Assembly (NCBI GenBank): GCA_037952775.1
Contig: JBANAY010000003.1
Location: 2,728,001-2,792,000 of the forward strand
Reading direction: 5' to 3'
Length of the DNA stretch: 64,000 nucleotides
Source of the DNA: Clonostachys chloroleuca
Lineage: Eukaryota > Ascomycota > Sordariomycetes > Hypocreales > Bionectriaceae
Position numbers and translations under genes: made by a program. A model generated the notes under the pieces. That model made no database searches, was not told the DNA's origin, and was given only the letters and a program-made list of their open reading frames with translations. Below, in pieces: positions 25,473-36,950 of this stretch. How positions within the stretch are numbered: position 1 is the first letter of the stretch; every line of letters starts with the position of its first letter.

Positions 25473-25899
25473 TCCATCTTTGGCAATAACCTCTTGGTGA
25501 TAAAAACTCTTTAAACTCAGTCCAGAAAAGCGTTATTTTCTCAGACTCATCCTTATTCAGGCCAACGATGTCAACAGTTGGAAACTAAATGGCGTGAAGA
25601 GCAGTTGATGTCATTGGCTTTCCGTAGCCATGGGTTTGAAAATACCCATTCACGGTATTGGTGTATGGAGCTAAATCGGATATGGCGTTTGGATTCTCCA
25701 AGATGTACGGATTGGCGTTGGCGAGTATCAGAGTGAGTTGCTGTCTCACCAACTTTGCCGATCCACCTATAACCTTAAGCTTCACACCTTTGAGTTGAAC
25801 TTTGGTGGGCACGCGGCGATTTTCCAAGAATAGATCTGCCTGGGACGAGAAGATCGCACCAGTCGAGGCAGAAGCCTTTGCTATTCTAGCTGGCATCAT
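25473..25899 (-). pseudogene. Possible decayed coding segment of unknown family
   Basis: A minus-strand frame from 25899 reads as plausible protein (MMPARIAKASASTGAIF; then LTLILANANPYILENP; then VNGYFQTHGYGKP) but meets a TAG at about 25587-25585. The same frame then stays open for about 37 codons (FPTVDIVGLNKDESEKITLF) to near 25473. No family was recognised. It may be a relic, an exon whose intron was missed, or chance. Confidence is low. Confidence 0.2.
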
Positions 25900-28800
25900 T
25901 CATTGACAACCGTGTGCATCCAGTTGCTCGAAGTGATCAGCAACTGGGTTACTCAACCGCAACCATGTGTTATGGTGTGTAACGGAAAAATTGCCATTCA
26001 ACGCATTCCCCGGGTAGATTCTTCAATTAGCAAGAGCTGGTGAAAATGATTATTATCATGTATTGTGACATCTCCTTCGGTGGAGAGCGTGGTTCATCCT
26101 GAGCGGTACCCGAAATTTCTTCCCCCCGCTTTGTAGGACACGCTCTGTGCCATGAGGGCGACGGAGAGTCCTGTTCCGATGGGCTGGCACTAAACGGAAT
26201 CGATGGAAGGAGGGCACACGACAAAGTGCTGCAATGGTGAAAGCTGTCTCGAGGAATGCATGTGGGCGGGGTTCGGCTCAATCTCACCAACAGGATGGCG
26301 GAGAGAAGAGGGCGAGAGGAGCCGAGCAAGAATGAATGTGGTTGTTGGTTTGGCAACACCAAACTCTAAAAAAATTCTCCTGCAGGTGCCATCACCGTCA
26401 CACTCTCGGAAGCAGGTACGACTGGCAGGTGCCACCCACCCACCCACCACTGGCCAAGGGCTGTCTCGGACCTGCATTTCGCCCACCGCGCTCCGTCTTT
26501 CCGTCCATCCATCCAGAAGAGAAAAAGAATCTTTCCCGTTCCCCCCTCCAAGAGCATTAGAAGAAGAAAAACTACTCGTGGCTAGTCGCATCCTGTCAGG
26601 CAGCAACCATCTCGTCATACGCGCGCAAGTTACAACAGCACACTGGATGTCTGCATCCGGACCAATGCAACCACTTTAGCGGCAGTGGAGCTCATCCTTC
26701 TCTCGATGCCTGGTGCCGGAACTGGTAGAGTCTTGCCGGCCTGTCTGAGTCGGGATCTGCCGCTAGAATGTGCGACATTTTCTGGAACTTGTGCCAACCT
26801 CAGTCCTGGTGCCGCCGGCACCACCATCACATGAATCGGCAGCATCTTCTTTCTGTCAGCTTTCAAACCAACCAAAGCTTGCCCGCCTCTTGCCCAGCTG
26901 GCCGCGAATCTAGCCTCGGTCGGATTGCTTTTTCCGCGGACATGTATCCGACAGCCCTTCGCTGTCCCTCGCTGCTAGCTTGGTAGCTGTCATTGCCCAA
27001 CGCAATAGTCACAGGCCATCGATCATCTGGGCGGCGGTGAGGTGTGGCATGACTCCGAAGGTGCTGGCAACGACCGACGCATCTATCCTGATTGGATTTT
27101 CCAGCAGCGAAACCGGTCAAAGGTACTCGGGTCAACGACACCAACAACTGGGCAGCTTCTCATGTACTTCCAGCTGAGTTGGTCGGCTGGCCAATGAGCC
27201 ATTACAGAGCGTGCCAGAAGGTTTGACAACGCATCAACAACTTCCCCGCAGCGTGGTGTACAGCATTACACCGTCGGGACTTTCGGAACAGACCCCATGG
27301 CAGGGTTTTCTTTCTCGCTGTGGTCCATTCTCGTCCACTCAGCTGCTCAACCGCCATTGTGATGAGAAAAGATGCATATGCAGTGAGCCCAGTGCGGGAT
27401 CGCACTGGTGGCGCTGATGGAAGAGTTTTCAGAGCTGGTTCCACCCACCAGTGCATGCATACAGTGTGCATCTCATCCGAATTGGACGAGTCCGCAAGTT
27501 TCTGGATTCTCGGCCATCACTGCAGGCGCGCGGGACCTCGATACGATTCTTTGCGACCTTTACTCAATAGGGGAGCACGAATAACTTGGTAGCAAGCTGA
27601 CCAGAGTGATTCTCGAGGCAAAGATCGGCAGGCACCTTGGTTTACGAGAGGCCCGGGGCAAGGGGGCCCACCTCTGGGTGTGATCATGATCGAGGCTTGA
27701 CAAGTTGACATGTGGAAGATGCTCGAGCCTACTCCTTCGCACAGAATTGTCATCCATTGCAGCCCTGCAAGCCTTGAGCCCCTCACATCCAACACGCAAG
27801 AATTTTAGCCAGGCCACACATCCAACCTTCAGGTGGACACGTATGGTGGGTCATTATTGTTGTCACAATGTGTGGCGAGTAAGGAAACTTCTCTCCCTAG
27901 CTGCGGTGATTATGGAGGTGTTGGCGGTGGCTTGCTTGCCCTGAGCAACCATGCCACCTGCCGAATCACATCCCGTCTTTTATGCTTTAATTCACAACTC
28001 AAATTGCGTCCTCCCGCCGATGTTAAATGCCACCTTAAGGGGTGATAAGCTGGGGTAAAGGGAAATGCAAAACAATAGCCTTCATTTCCCCATTGCCAGT
28101 TCGAGGCTTACACTCCTTTGGCCGCCATGTATTCAGGAAAAATGCACTACCGGGGCTCAAAACGGCCAAGCTCAGGCTTGACAAGGCACTGCCCTAGCCA
28201 CGTAGTTGGAAATACTGGCCAATGGGAATATAACTATGAGCAGTGACTCCAGAAGAGCAAGGGAGGACAAGAAGTCCCTCACACGCTGAATAAGAAAGCT
28301 GCCAAGGAAGAGTTTTCGTTGGGATGCATCACCGCCGCCTCGACAAAGTACAACAACTAGCGCAGTACATGGCGGTGGTGGGAGCACACGAGTTATGCCA
28401 GCCTCTTTGATCATTGATGAAGTAAGGTGGGTGGGCCAAGCAGCAAGCCACAGCGGTTTCAGAATTAGACCATGGCGAGAGAAAAAGAAAGCAAGAGGAG
28501 CTTGTTTTTGTTAGTGCGCGCATTAATGCTTTTCGGGCTGCTATTGGCACAATTGGCCAGATCTTTTTCACTTTCACGTGTGAATTTACCAGACATCCAT
28601 CCACGCCTTGCATCTTTGGCTTTTCTGCTGTTCTCGTTGACTGGCCTGCCTGGGGCACTCTGGACAGGGCAGACTTACTGAGTCAGTTCGTTCTGGTGAG
28701 GTGCTGACCACCGTGGATAGTGGACTGTGCTACGCGAATACCCACCCGACCTGTTGCCTCTAGCGCAGGTCCAGGTCTGTTTGTGCCTGGCTAGGTTGTC

Positions 28801-29528
28801 AGGCATCACTGCTGCAGCGCTAGGCTGCTGGGGAGGGGCGGCGACAATGACATTGCGGGTGTGGTTCCGGCGCTACAGCGCACAAGCACCAACTTGCCAG
28901 CGCTCGGGGCAATCGGTTGCCTCGCTGGCCCAGAGCCCTGCCTGCAGCCAACCAGCGTCGACCCCGATCGGACCCCGAGCTCCACCCCTCCATCCCAACG
29001 ATGCGTGCTGCCAGGTACCGCACGTTTGCCCCTTTGTTCCTGGCCGGTTGATGGAGGTGCCTGGGCACCATGCACGAAGAGCACATTTCGAGCCCACAAG
29101 CCTTGTCTGGTCTCTGAACGGTTTCTGCTCCCGCCGCTGCTAGTCATGGCGCGCCGTCAGGGATCCCGGTGCTGGTTTGGTCGACCAGGTCTGTGGTCCT
29201 CCCCAAGGGCTCGCATCATGTATAAAGATCTCGCCCATCCCCAGCCTACTCAATCTCGAGCCTTATTCTACAACACAATCATTTGTTATACTCTCATTCA
29301 CAGCTCTTCCCACTCTTTAGGAAGTCTGCATTCTTTACACGGCACCGTTCCGTACCACTCTCTCAACCAAACCAATCTTTCACAAGCACATTCTTTTGCT
29401 TGTACTCTCTGAGCCCAGGTCTCGAGAATCACTACCAACTACCATCACTCTATCATCACTAGGCTTTTACAGTCGCTTACAATCTTGATCACTTGGTTCA
29501 GCCAATACAACAAAACAACACTATCAAA
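25900..29528. other. Long non-coding region upstream of a secreted protein gene
   Basis: About 3.6 kb with only short overlapping frames on both strands and none with recognisable family features. The last 300 bp look like a promoter and leader: TATAAAG around 29220, a CT- and CA-rich untranslated leader, then the start codon at 29529 in an ATCAAAATG context. Confidence 0.45.
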
Positions 29529-30050
29529 ATGAAGTTCGCTACCACTCTCTTCGGTCTCCTCGGCTCTGCCGCCATGGCCAGCGCTGCCACCGTCACCTTC
29601 TGGACTCTTGACGACAAGGTCCGCACCGTCACCTTCACCAGCAACGAGAACCGCTGGCCCATTGCCCCCGTCACCGTCAGCAACAAGGAGAAGACCGTTG
29701 TGACCTTCCCCGACAACTACGTTGGCAACTGGTACTCCACCATCGAGGGCGAGGCCAAGGCTGCCCACCCCCTCCTTGGCGAGGTCCAGTTCGGAGGCTG
29801 GGGTGGCAAGACCTACTTTGACGTCTCCGCCGTCGACGACCCGACCATGCAGGACCAGAAGAACGTCCAGAAGCTGTGGCCCGCTGGCCAGAGCGGCCCC
29901 TGGTCTGGCTGCGACCAGAGCTCCTGGGCTGGCTGCCAAACCCTCTACATCCTCTGGGATGATGTCCAGACCAAGGTCACTGAGCAGACTGATCTCATCC
30001 AGACTCTCGGTGTCGGTGCCACTCCCGTCCAGCTCGCTGCCTTCGTTTAA
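29529..30050 (+). CDS. Small secreted protein, intronless
   Basis: The start at 29529 is chosen over an in-frame ATG 36 bp upstream because it gives a clean signal peptide, MKFATTLFGLLGSAAMASA, cleaved before ATVTFW. The mature part is about 154 residues with few cysteines (GCDQSSWAGC near the C-terminus) and conserved-looking blocks such as VRTVTFTSNENRWPI, GEVQFGGWGGKTYFDVSAVD and LYILWDDVQTKVTEQTD. Similar fungal secreted proteins are sometimes labelled DNase1 protein, from memory, without a demonstrated activity. Codon use is strongly C-ending, unlike the flanking DNA, suggesting high expression. It stands alone in a gene-poor stretch. Confidence 0.85.
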   Translation: MKFATTLFGLLGSAAMASAATVTFWTLDDKVRTVTFTSNENRWPIAPVTVSNKEKTVVTFPDNYVGNWYSTIEGEAKAAHPLLGEVQFGGWGGKTYFDVSAVDDPTMQDQKNVQKLWPAGQSGPWSGCDQSSWAGCQTLYILWDDVQTKVTEQTDLIQTLGVGATPVQLAAFV

Positions 30051-33000
30051 ATCCCAACAATCGTTGTTCTTGGTGTAGCCCTCTCTCCCCGGGCTACCAT
30101 GTGCCAGTGCTTCTCATTTAGCGCTGAGCGCTCAATCACGAAGGCATGATTCACCACAAAAGGAAAACAAATTCCCAGAAAGACAGGCACACCACCTGTT
30201 GAAAAATCAATAGAGTATGGGACGATTGGCGCAGTATTGTTACTCTGTTTTCTTTTTCGCTTCTTGCTCAGCGACGGGGCAGTGCGGTCAACACTGCTCC
30301 GCGTGGAAGCATCTTTTACGAAACAATTTGGGATTTGCACTTGCTTGATACCCTCGGCCATGCCACAGGCTAGTTCGCCCCCTTCTGGCGTTCGGGACCG
30401 GCTCTCGTTTTTGGATACACAACATTCGTTATACAATATGCTGCAAGAGTAACTTGCGCATAACATACATTCTCTACCACCTAGAACATCATTTATTGTT
30501 TAGTGCAAATACGACTTCGTTGTACATATTAGACTGAATTGGCCTCCGTTTACTGCTTCTATAGACATAGATGGAATAGACATAGACATTGATTCATTCT
30601 TCACATCTTCCACTGCTCCAATGCTCGGCACAACCCCAACCTGATGATTTTTTATGCTGCCTAACACCACCAACCTGCACGTTGTCAGGGGGTGGGCCGG
30701 GACCCTCTCGTATGGCAAGATTGGCCCGCAGGGATCAACCGCTACGCGGCCGTACCACCCGTCCGGCCTGATGCTGACGACGCACCCAGGCCGCTCCAGC
30801 GCAGTTGGCACGCCGTTTCCCCGTTCCATTGACCAAGTGTGGATGTTTATCAAAGATCCATGATGCACAGCCTTCGAGCAAGGGGAGGGCCTCATCTACC
30901 GTCCGACTATGTGGCATTTTACTGGGGAACGAAATCTTAGAGACCACGCCACTCATCTCTCTTCGCGACGGGAGGGGGTCGGTTGCATGGGATCATAACA
31001 AAGTAGAGGGTAGGTACATAGTTAGAGAGAGAAAGGTGTATACGTAGAATACAGTACGTATTCTACGATACTTTGGACCTGCAGGCTGACCTGACTCTCC
31101 ACATAGATGGCTGGCGACGTGTTGATTGTTCAGAATCGCGATTTCCTCCTTGCGTTCAATTGCCCTAGCGCAGCACACGCGGACAAAGGTAAACCTAGAC
31201 TGTATTGATCGGCCAGTCTCTCTGATCCGTTGTGTAAATCATTGTGTAAATCGATCGAAATGGACAATCATTGAAATTCGAGATCTAAGAATAAACAGAG
31301 CCAAAAGGCTTGGCTGCAGCTGCCCAGTGGGAATGCTACTGTGCGATGTTCCGATCGTACCCTCGCACCCCGCTGCAGGAGGCCTGACGACGGGGCATTA
31401 TCCACCTGCTGGCAGCATCGCGTAATGCGTGAGAACGACGCGGTGGGAGGAACCAGCCGTGGGATCGGAGGAATACTGCCTGCCATTTTGAATGCTGCAT
31501 CTGCTATGCGTGGTTCTCTTGAAATTGATAGACACATACGATGTAGTAACTGTTACCTACCTTACCTACCGACCGCAACAGCGAAGAAATACTCCCTCGG
31601 TTGCATGCACGCCAACATTTTGGTAAAGGGGGTCTTGGGAAACCTCCCATCATCGTTATACCCAGCCCATGATACGCCTCGACCTGTCGTCAAAACATGC
31701 CCCCGTCCCTCAAACCACATCCCGGCCTTCGCCACGGTCTCGCCGTTTTCATTCAACACATCAAGAAAAAAACGAAGCAGATCGCAATCGAAGGGTCCCT
31801 GGTCGTGCCTCTTCCGAGATGCCTATTCTGGCTGACCCACGATTCCTTCGAGCCAAAGCTTAAAACTTTAACCAGCCTGACGCACAAGCCGTGTCAGCTC
31901 AGCGAACGTCCTTCTCCCTGAGCAGCGGCCCCCCCAATGGCCCATGCCCCTGTATTCTGGAAGGTAACAAGTGGGTGACATAAAACATGGCATACCAAAG
32001 CCTCTATACAGCCTTGAATTTTGACACAATATCAAAATAATCAACCCAGTAATTAATACAATATCAAGTTAAATAACATAGAATAATTATTACTTTACTA
32101 TTATTGCAATATTATTAATAATAGAATGAGGTCTGCGACTTGTATGAAAAGAGCTCTGGTGTGGTGTGCCATGTTTTATTTCACCCACTTGGGTGAGCTC
32201 TGTGGCACTCCGGACCACCCCACACGGGTTCGTTCGTTCCATGTGTCGACATGCTTCAAGAAGGATCACATAATTTCAGTCGCAACTCTTGCTCCAGTCT
32301 GCCGGACATCGCGGTGGCGACATTGTTTTTTTTCTCCCTTGATTCTCCTCTGCTTCTATTCGGTTCGGGCCAGACCTTTAGGCGCCGTGCTCTTTGGGAA
32401 GAATACCCGACGCCAGGCCAAAACCCACGTGATGGCGGCGCTTGAATGGAGGGAGGGGGGCGAGGCGCCGAAGGGATGATGCATTTTCCCAACGGTAGCG
32501 CTGAACCTTGTTGCAAACCGTCAACCGGCTGTGGCAGAGTCAAGGAAAAAGCCAGGAAAAACGTCGCAAGTATCTTTTTAGATCCGTGACTTCTGACCTT
32601 CTAGGCGCCTTTGAAACCCTTCCGAAATAGACCCAGCGCTAAAATTCTGTCAAGAAGACCTGGCAAAACAATAACGCCTCCCATTGATCTCCCACGCGAG
32701 AAGGGCGTCACTTGATTGTTCTTAAGGTTTCTTAGCGTTTGCTCGGAGCACTCTCGGAATCTTGTCCTGGTCTATTCATGATGAATGGAAAGTGTTTCTC
32801 CACGGGGCACGTTGCAATCTACCTAAATATAGATGGCTGAACACATATACACAAGATAGGGAGGGAATGCACGTGGCTAAGTATCAATGAGATGGTGAAT
32901 TATGGAGATGAAGCCAATGATGGGATAGATGGCCAGCTGCGAAAACAATAGAACTAACTCCTCCCAGCGCCTCTACTAATGTTCAAAGGTAAGGTAGGTT
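30051..33000. other. Gene-free interval containing one inverted-repeat element
   Basis: Nearly 3 kb downstream of the secreted protein with no supported gene. Frames of up to 164 codons (31341-31835) are not conserved. It contains an AT-rich island at about 32000-32125, which is the interior of the inverted-repeat element annotated separately. Confidence 0.45.
31968..32191. mobile_element. MITE-like element, copy 1
   Basis: A 224-bp AT-rich segment is bounded by inverted repeats of about 27 bp: the left end starts CAAGTGGGTGACATAAAACA and the complement of the right end starts CAAGTGGGTGAAATAAAACA, with two mismatches over the 27 bp. The interior cannot code. Flanks GGTAA (31963-31967) and GGTGA (32192-32196) could be a degraded target duplication. 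A second, inverted copy lies at 50951-51183. The small size, terminal inverted repeats and repeated occurrence fit a non-autonomous DNA transposon. Confidence 0.75.
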
Positions 33001-36000
33001 TTAACTTGAGGTTTCAGGCTGCGGCTCAGTGTCTGCTGGCTCTGCTTCTGCCGAGTCAGGCTCTTTTTCTGGTGTCCGTGGTTTCTTGGTTCTAGCGATC
33101 TCGGAGAGCGTATCGCCGGCGTCTAGGAAGCCGTCTATCTTGCTTAGTTTCGTCGTAAAAAACCGCAAATCCAGCATCAGGCTAAGTGAACAGTTAGCGA
33201 CGTTAGTTTCGACAAGTCTCAAGGATGCATGGAGCCGAAACGGTGTGACATACCTGTCGTAGCCTGGTTGTGTTAGTATGATGGACTCTCGAATGGCCTG
33301 GCCTAGGTGCTCTTTGTAGTTCGAGAACACCGGTCCCATGATCATCTTGATTTCCGCCTCCGGGAGGTGTTTGGTCAGAACTCTGTGGAGGGTGCTTGTT
33401 TCCTTGACCAGCGTCTCCATGTAAGGTCGCGTGCCGCTGGGTGTTTGCGTGTCCCAATTGATGGCCCTTAGGCTCTTGGAATGAGCAGCCGCACGCCCGC
33501 TCATGATATCCACGAGTTTCTGATGGATATTATCCTGGTGCTCTTGCAAGAGCCGCCTGACTTTGTCAAATTCACCCATGAGGTTGGTGAGAGCCGAGCC
33601 TGACCCCGCATGTCGTCGCACAAACTCGCGGATATGTGGTATGAGCGTTGAGATGAAGGATAATGCCTGTGCTGCCAGTGCCAAGTGCTTGGATGTGATG
33701 TTTTTCAGCCCAGCTGATCGAGTTGCGCCTGCACCCAGAATCAACTGAGTGCAACGAGAGTTAAACAGTTGCAGATAGGCCACTAGAGATGAGGCAATAT
33801 CGGTCGTCATGGATGGAATGCCTGAAATTAGCTGCATGAAGGTCGCCGTTCCTTGGAGACAGAGAACAGCAGAGTTGGGGAGGATGAACTTTTCCGTATC
33901 TATGATTGCCGGTCGAGTCTTGTCCTTGTTTGTTCCATTCGGCTCTGGCTCTAATTCGTTCTCCATAGAGTCCAGCTCGCTATACGGGATCCAGATCTTG
34001 GTCCTCTCTGTCCAGGCCGCATTATCGTGCGTAGTTGCATCAAGAATCTGCGCCAAGAGCTCCGTGTTCTTCTCCGTGAAGTCTTTGACAGCCCATTGGT
34101 CTGACTCCATGCCTTGCGCAAGCTTCTGCATCTCTGCATCGCGATTCTTCTGCACAAAATCCCTGATGTGACCATTAACCACAGTTTTGAGAGAGGTACC
34201 GCTCCGGCCTGAAATAGACTCGCATTCGTTTGCAAAGTATAGATTGAGAGTAAAGTAGCGGAGGAAAAAATCGTGGGGGAGGCTGGTGGCCTGCTCGGAC
34301 CGTACTTTTAGCACCTTCACAATCTTCTCGATTGCTACGTCAATTGCCTGGCCAAGAAGATTGGCCACGTCCAGTGTCTTGTGTAGCTCCTCGTACAGCT
34401 CAGAGCTGGCCAATGCAGGGTTGACCGGGTACCGATCGGGCCTGGGGCTGTTCATTGGAGATCTAAATGGAGGGGATCGTATACCGTCGAGCCCCATTGG
34501 ATCAACCGCCGACATGGCAACCTCCATGATGATCTTAGTCTGAGTGGTCAGCCTCCTCAATGTTTCTGTAACACCGACGTAAACGGTAGTCAGAAGCGTT
34601 TCTGCATCGCCTGGATCCATGGCTCTCAAGTTTCGAGCGAGTAGAGAGGACTTTTCTTGGTTGGACAATCGTTTACCTCCACCAGCAGTTGAACTGGACA
34701 TCATTGACTCGTTGTCGTCGTCATTGGAACTCGGCAGTGGACGTCGGATCAAGTTCCTGACCTCTCGCAGTAATGATTCTCTGTATGTAGCTGTTGCTGC
34801 AGCGACATAGTGCGATCGCTCCAACCCCATCATGGTAGGTAGTAGCTGGGACTTCAACTCATCAGTTTGCGAGAGGTAGCTAGGAAAGACAGAGGGAGAT
34901 CTTGCATGCCCTCCCTTTGCTCGGGATGCAGCATTACTCCAGCGCAGCAGAACCTCCGAGTGGTTCGTTTGTTCAACGTGACGGCGAACGTCACCGAGGA
35001 GAATGTTAACAAACTTTGTCTCGTAAGCCTTGCCAATACGGAATCGCAAGGCTGCTAAGTCTGCATCCACTCCTCGCAAAGCTAGCGCTCCCTGGAGGTC
35101 TCGATATTGTATCGTAGGCGCTTCTTCACCACTCTGGTCCACTTCACCTGCAATCAAGTCTTCCAGGGAGTCGATGTTATCCAGCGCCTCATCAATTTCT
35201 CCAGCATCTACTAAGGCTTCACAGTTTGCGACACCGTCAACGATTTGTCTTAATTGCGTAACCACATCGCTGAGCTGTCGTAGATTCTCTTGGATCCTAT
35301 GCTTGTGAAGAATTTCGACCCCTTGAGTAACGACTTCCTTATCAAGCGCATCCAGTTCATTGCGCAGGGTTTGAATTCTTCGAACCGACTCGGCTGCTTC
35401 GGAATGCAACTCTTTCAGATCGCCAAGAGCATTGAAAAATGTCGTAGATGCCGTCGAGATCGAGTTGACGAGATGCACTTCAATGGTGTCCATGTACCAC
35501 GACAGCTTCTCCTGCAGAATGGCGTTGGTTGCAAGGGCTTTCCTCGGAGCCGCCACAGCCCCGTTTGTATCGCCTTGGTTTTCCCCTGGCCGGTTCGCAG
35601 TAATGACCTCTGACCTCTCGCTGACAACATCGAAAGTCCGGGGGTTCTCGAGATGGAAGTCTTCGTCGAAGTAAACGTTGGGAATCGTAGATAGAGGGGC
35701 AGGACCTTGGGCACTCTTTCTGCCAAAACCGGAGCTTGACCTTCGACGGGAGGGAGGACGCGCGGGAGCGGGAGCATCAGTGGAACCTATCGATGAAAGC
35801 GAAGCACTGGACCCCTTTCGTCCCATCGGGGGCTTTGAACTCGGGCGTAGGTACCCATCTGTGCTTGCTGTTTCTACCTCATCGTCTTGTTTGCTGCTTC
35901 GTCGGATGACTGATGTATCTACTTCGCTCTCCTTGACCCGTCGAAGTTGCTCATATAGCGTGGTGAATTGGGTAAGGTACGGCGAGAAGTCGCCATTATC

Positions 36001-36449
36001 AACGTGGGTTATGTTCGTAAGAGTGACTGGCGGGATATCTCTTGCCGTCGGTGGTTTGTGTGCGCTCGAGGCTGGAGCCGAGACATGGGGTAGGAGGCCG
36101 GTTCGGACAATGGGAGGTTGCAGTAATGTTGAAATCGCTACATTCACACAATTAGAACACGCTCAGGTGGGGTATCTGGCTAGTAGACATACCATTTTGC
36201 CCAGTCTCATGAACAGAGTTGGTCCAATTACTGGAGGAATTATCTCCTCCCCCAAAAGACCGGATAGAGCTCGCCGTAGATCCGCGCCGTGAGCTTGATC
36301 GTCCAGTTCGACTACGTCAATCTGTCAGCGGGAGCATTGGTCACAATTCGGGGCCGGGCGCACCTATGGAGGGGATGTTCTGAACGGCTTGTCGGTGGAA
36401 GCGCAGGCAAACTGTCGACGGACTTCCGGGCGCTCGACGAGCTGAACAT
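33001..36449 (-). CDS. VPS54: GARP complex subunit Vps54
   Basis: Vps54 is a subunit of the GARP tether that receives endosome-derived vesicles at the trans-Golgi. Four exons: 36449-36364, 36311-36193, 36137-33254 and 33181-33001, summing to 1,089 residues with consistent phases. The start at 36449 gives MFSSSSARKSVDSLPALPPT, like fungal Vps54 N-termini. It is followed by RRGSTASSIRSF, the Vps54 N-terminal coiled-coil domain (SWYMDTIEVHLVNSISTAS) and the C-terminal domain (LALAAQALSFISTLIPHIRE; FDKVRRLLQEHQDNIHQKLV). The last intron (33253-33182, 72 bp, GCTAAC branch, TTAG end) is a multiple of three without stops, so the frame also stays open if it is retained. Splicing joins GYDS to LMLDLRFFTTKLSKIDGF, as in relatives. 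Divergent from MCM5. Confidence 0.92.
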
Positions 36450-36950
36450 TGTTGTCGACACTGGCCGCCGTCGGCGATGGCGTGGGAATATTAAGGAAGC
36501 ACCGACAACGCTGGTGTTGACGGCTGGAGCTTGGAACTATCGGCATATCATCGCAGGGCACTTATAATATCGATCTGGAGGCTCCAGGGGCGTCTGGGGT
36601 GGTTTCGGTTTGCGAACGGCCGATATCAAATAAAGAACCTGAGTTGCGCTTCGAGAATAAGCTCCTACACCCGTCGAAAGGATACTTCATCATTTAATGG
36701 CAAGAGTTCCAAATTAAGACACCTGGATGAGCTTGTCTTAGTCAGCGGCTGCTCGGTGGGTCTTGGCGGGAGACCCCTGTAACCACTTTACGCGACGCGA
36801 AAATACGCGCTTGTTTCTCACAGTAACAGTTGGAAATCCCATCCAAACCGCCCCTCATACCACCCCCTCCAGGTCGAAACCCAAACCCAAGCCAGCCTAC
36901 ACGTTTGCCAGTTGCTTCAATCCGCAAGGAGGCGAGACTTGTAGCCCATC
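36450..36950. other. Bidirectional promoter region VPS54-MCM5
   Basis: These 501 bp separate the two start codons. A tight ACGCG cluster lies on the MCM5 side. No coding frame has support apart from the start of VPS54. Confidence 0.6.
36790..36810 (+). promoter_or_regulatory. Triple ACGCG (MCB-like) cluster upstream of MCM5
   Basis: Three ACGCG cores occur within 21 bp: 36790-36795, 36795-36800 and 36805-36810, about 140-160 bp before the MCM5 start codon. CGCGAAA overlap also resembles the SCB/E2F core. MCM genes are classic MBF targets in yeasts, so this is the best-supported regulatory site in the window. Confidence 0.65.
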
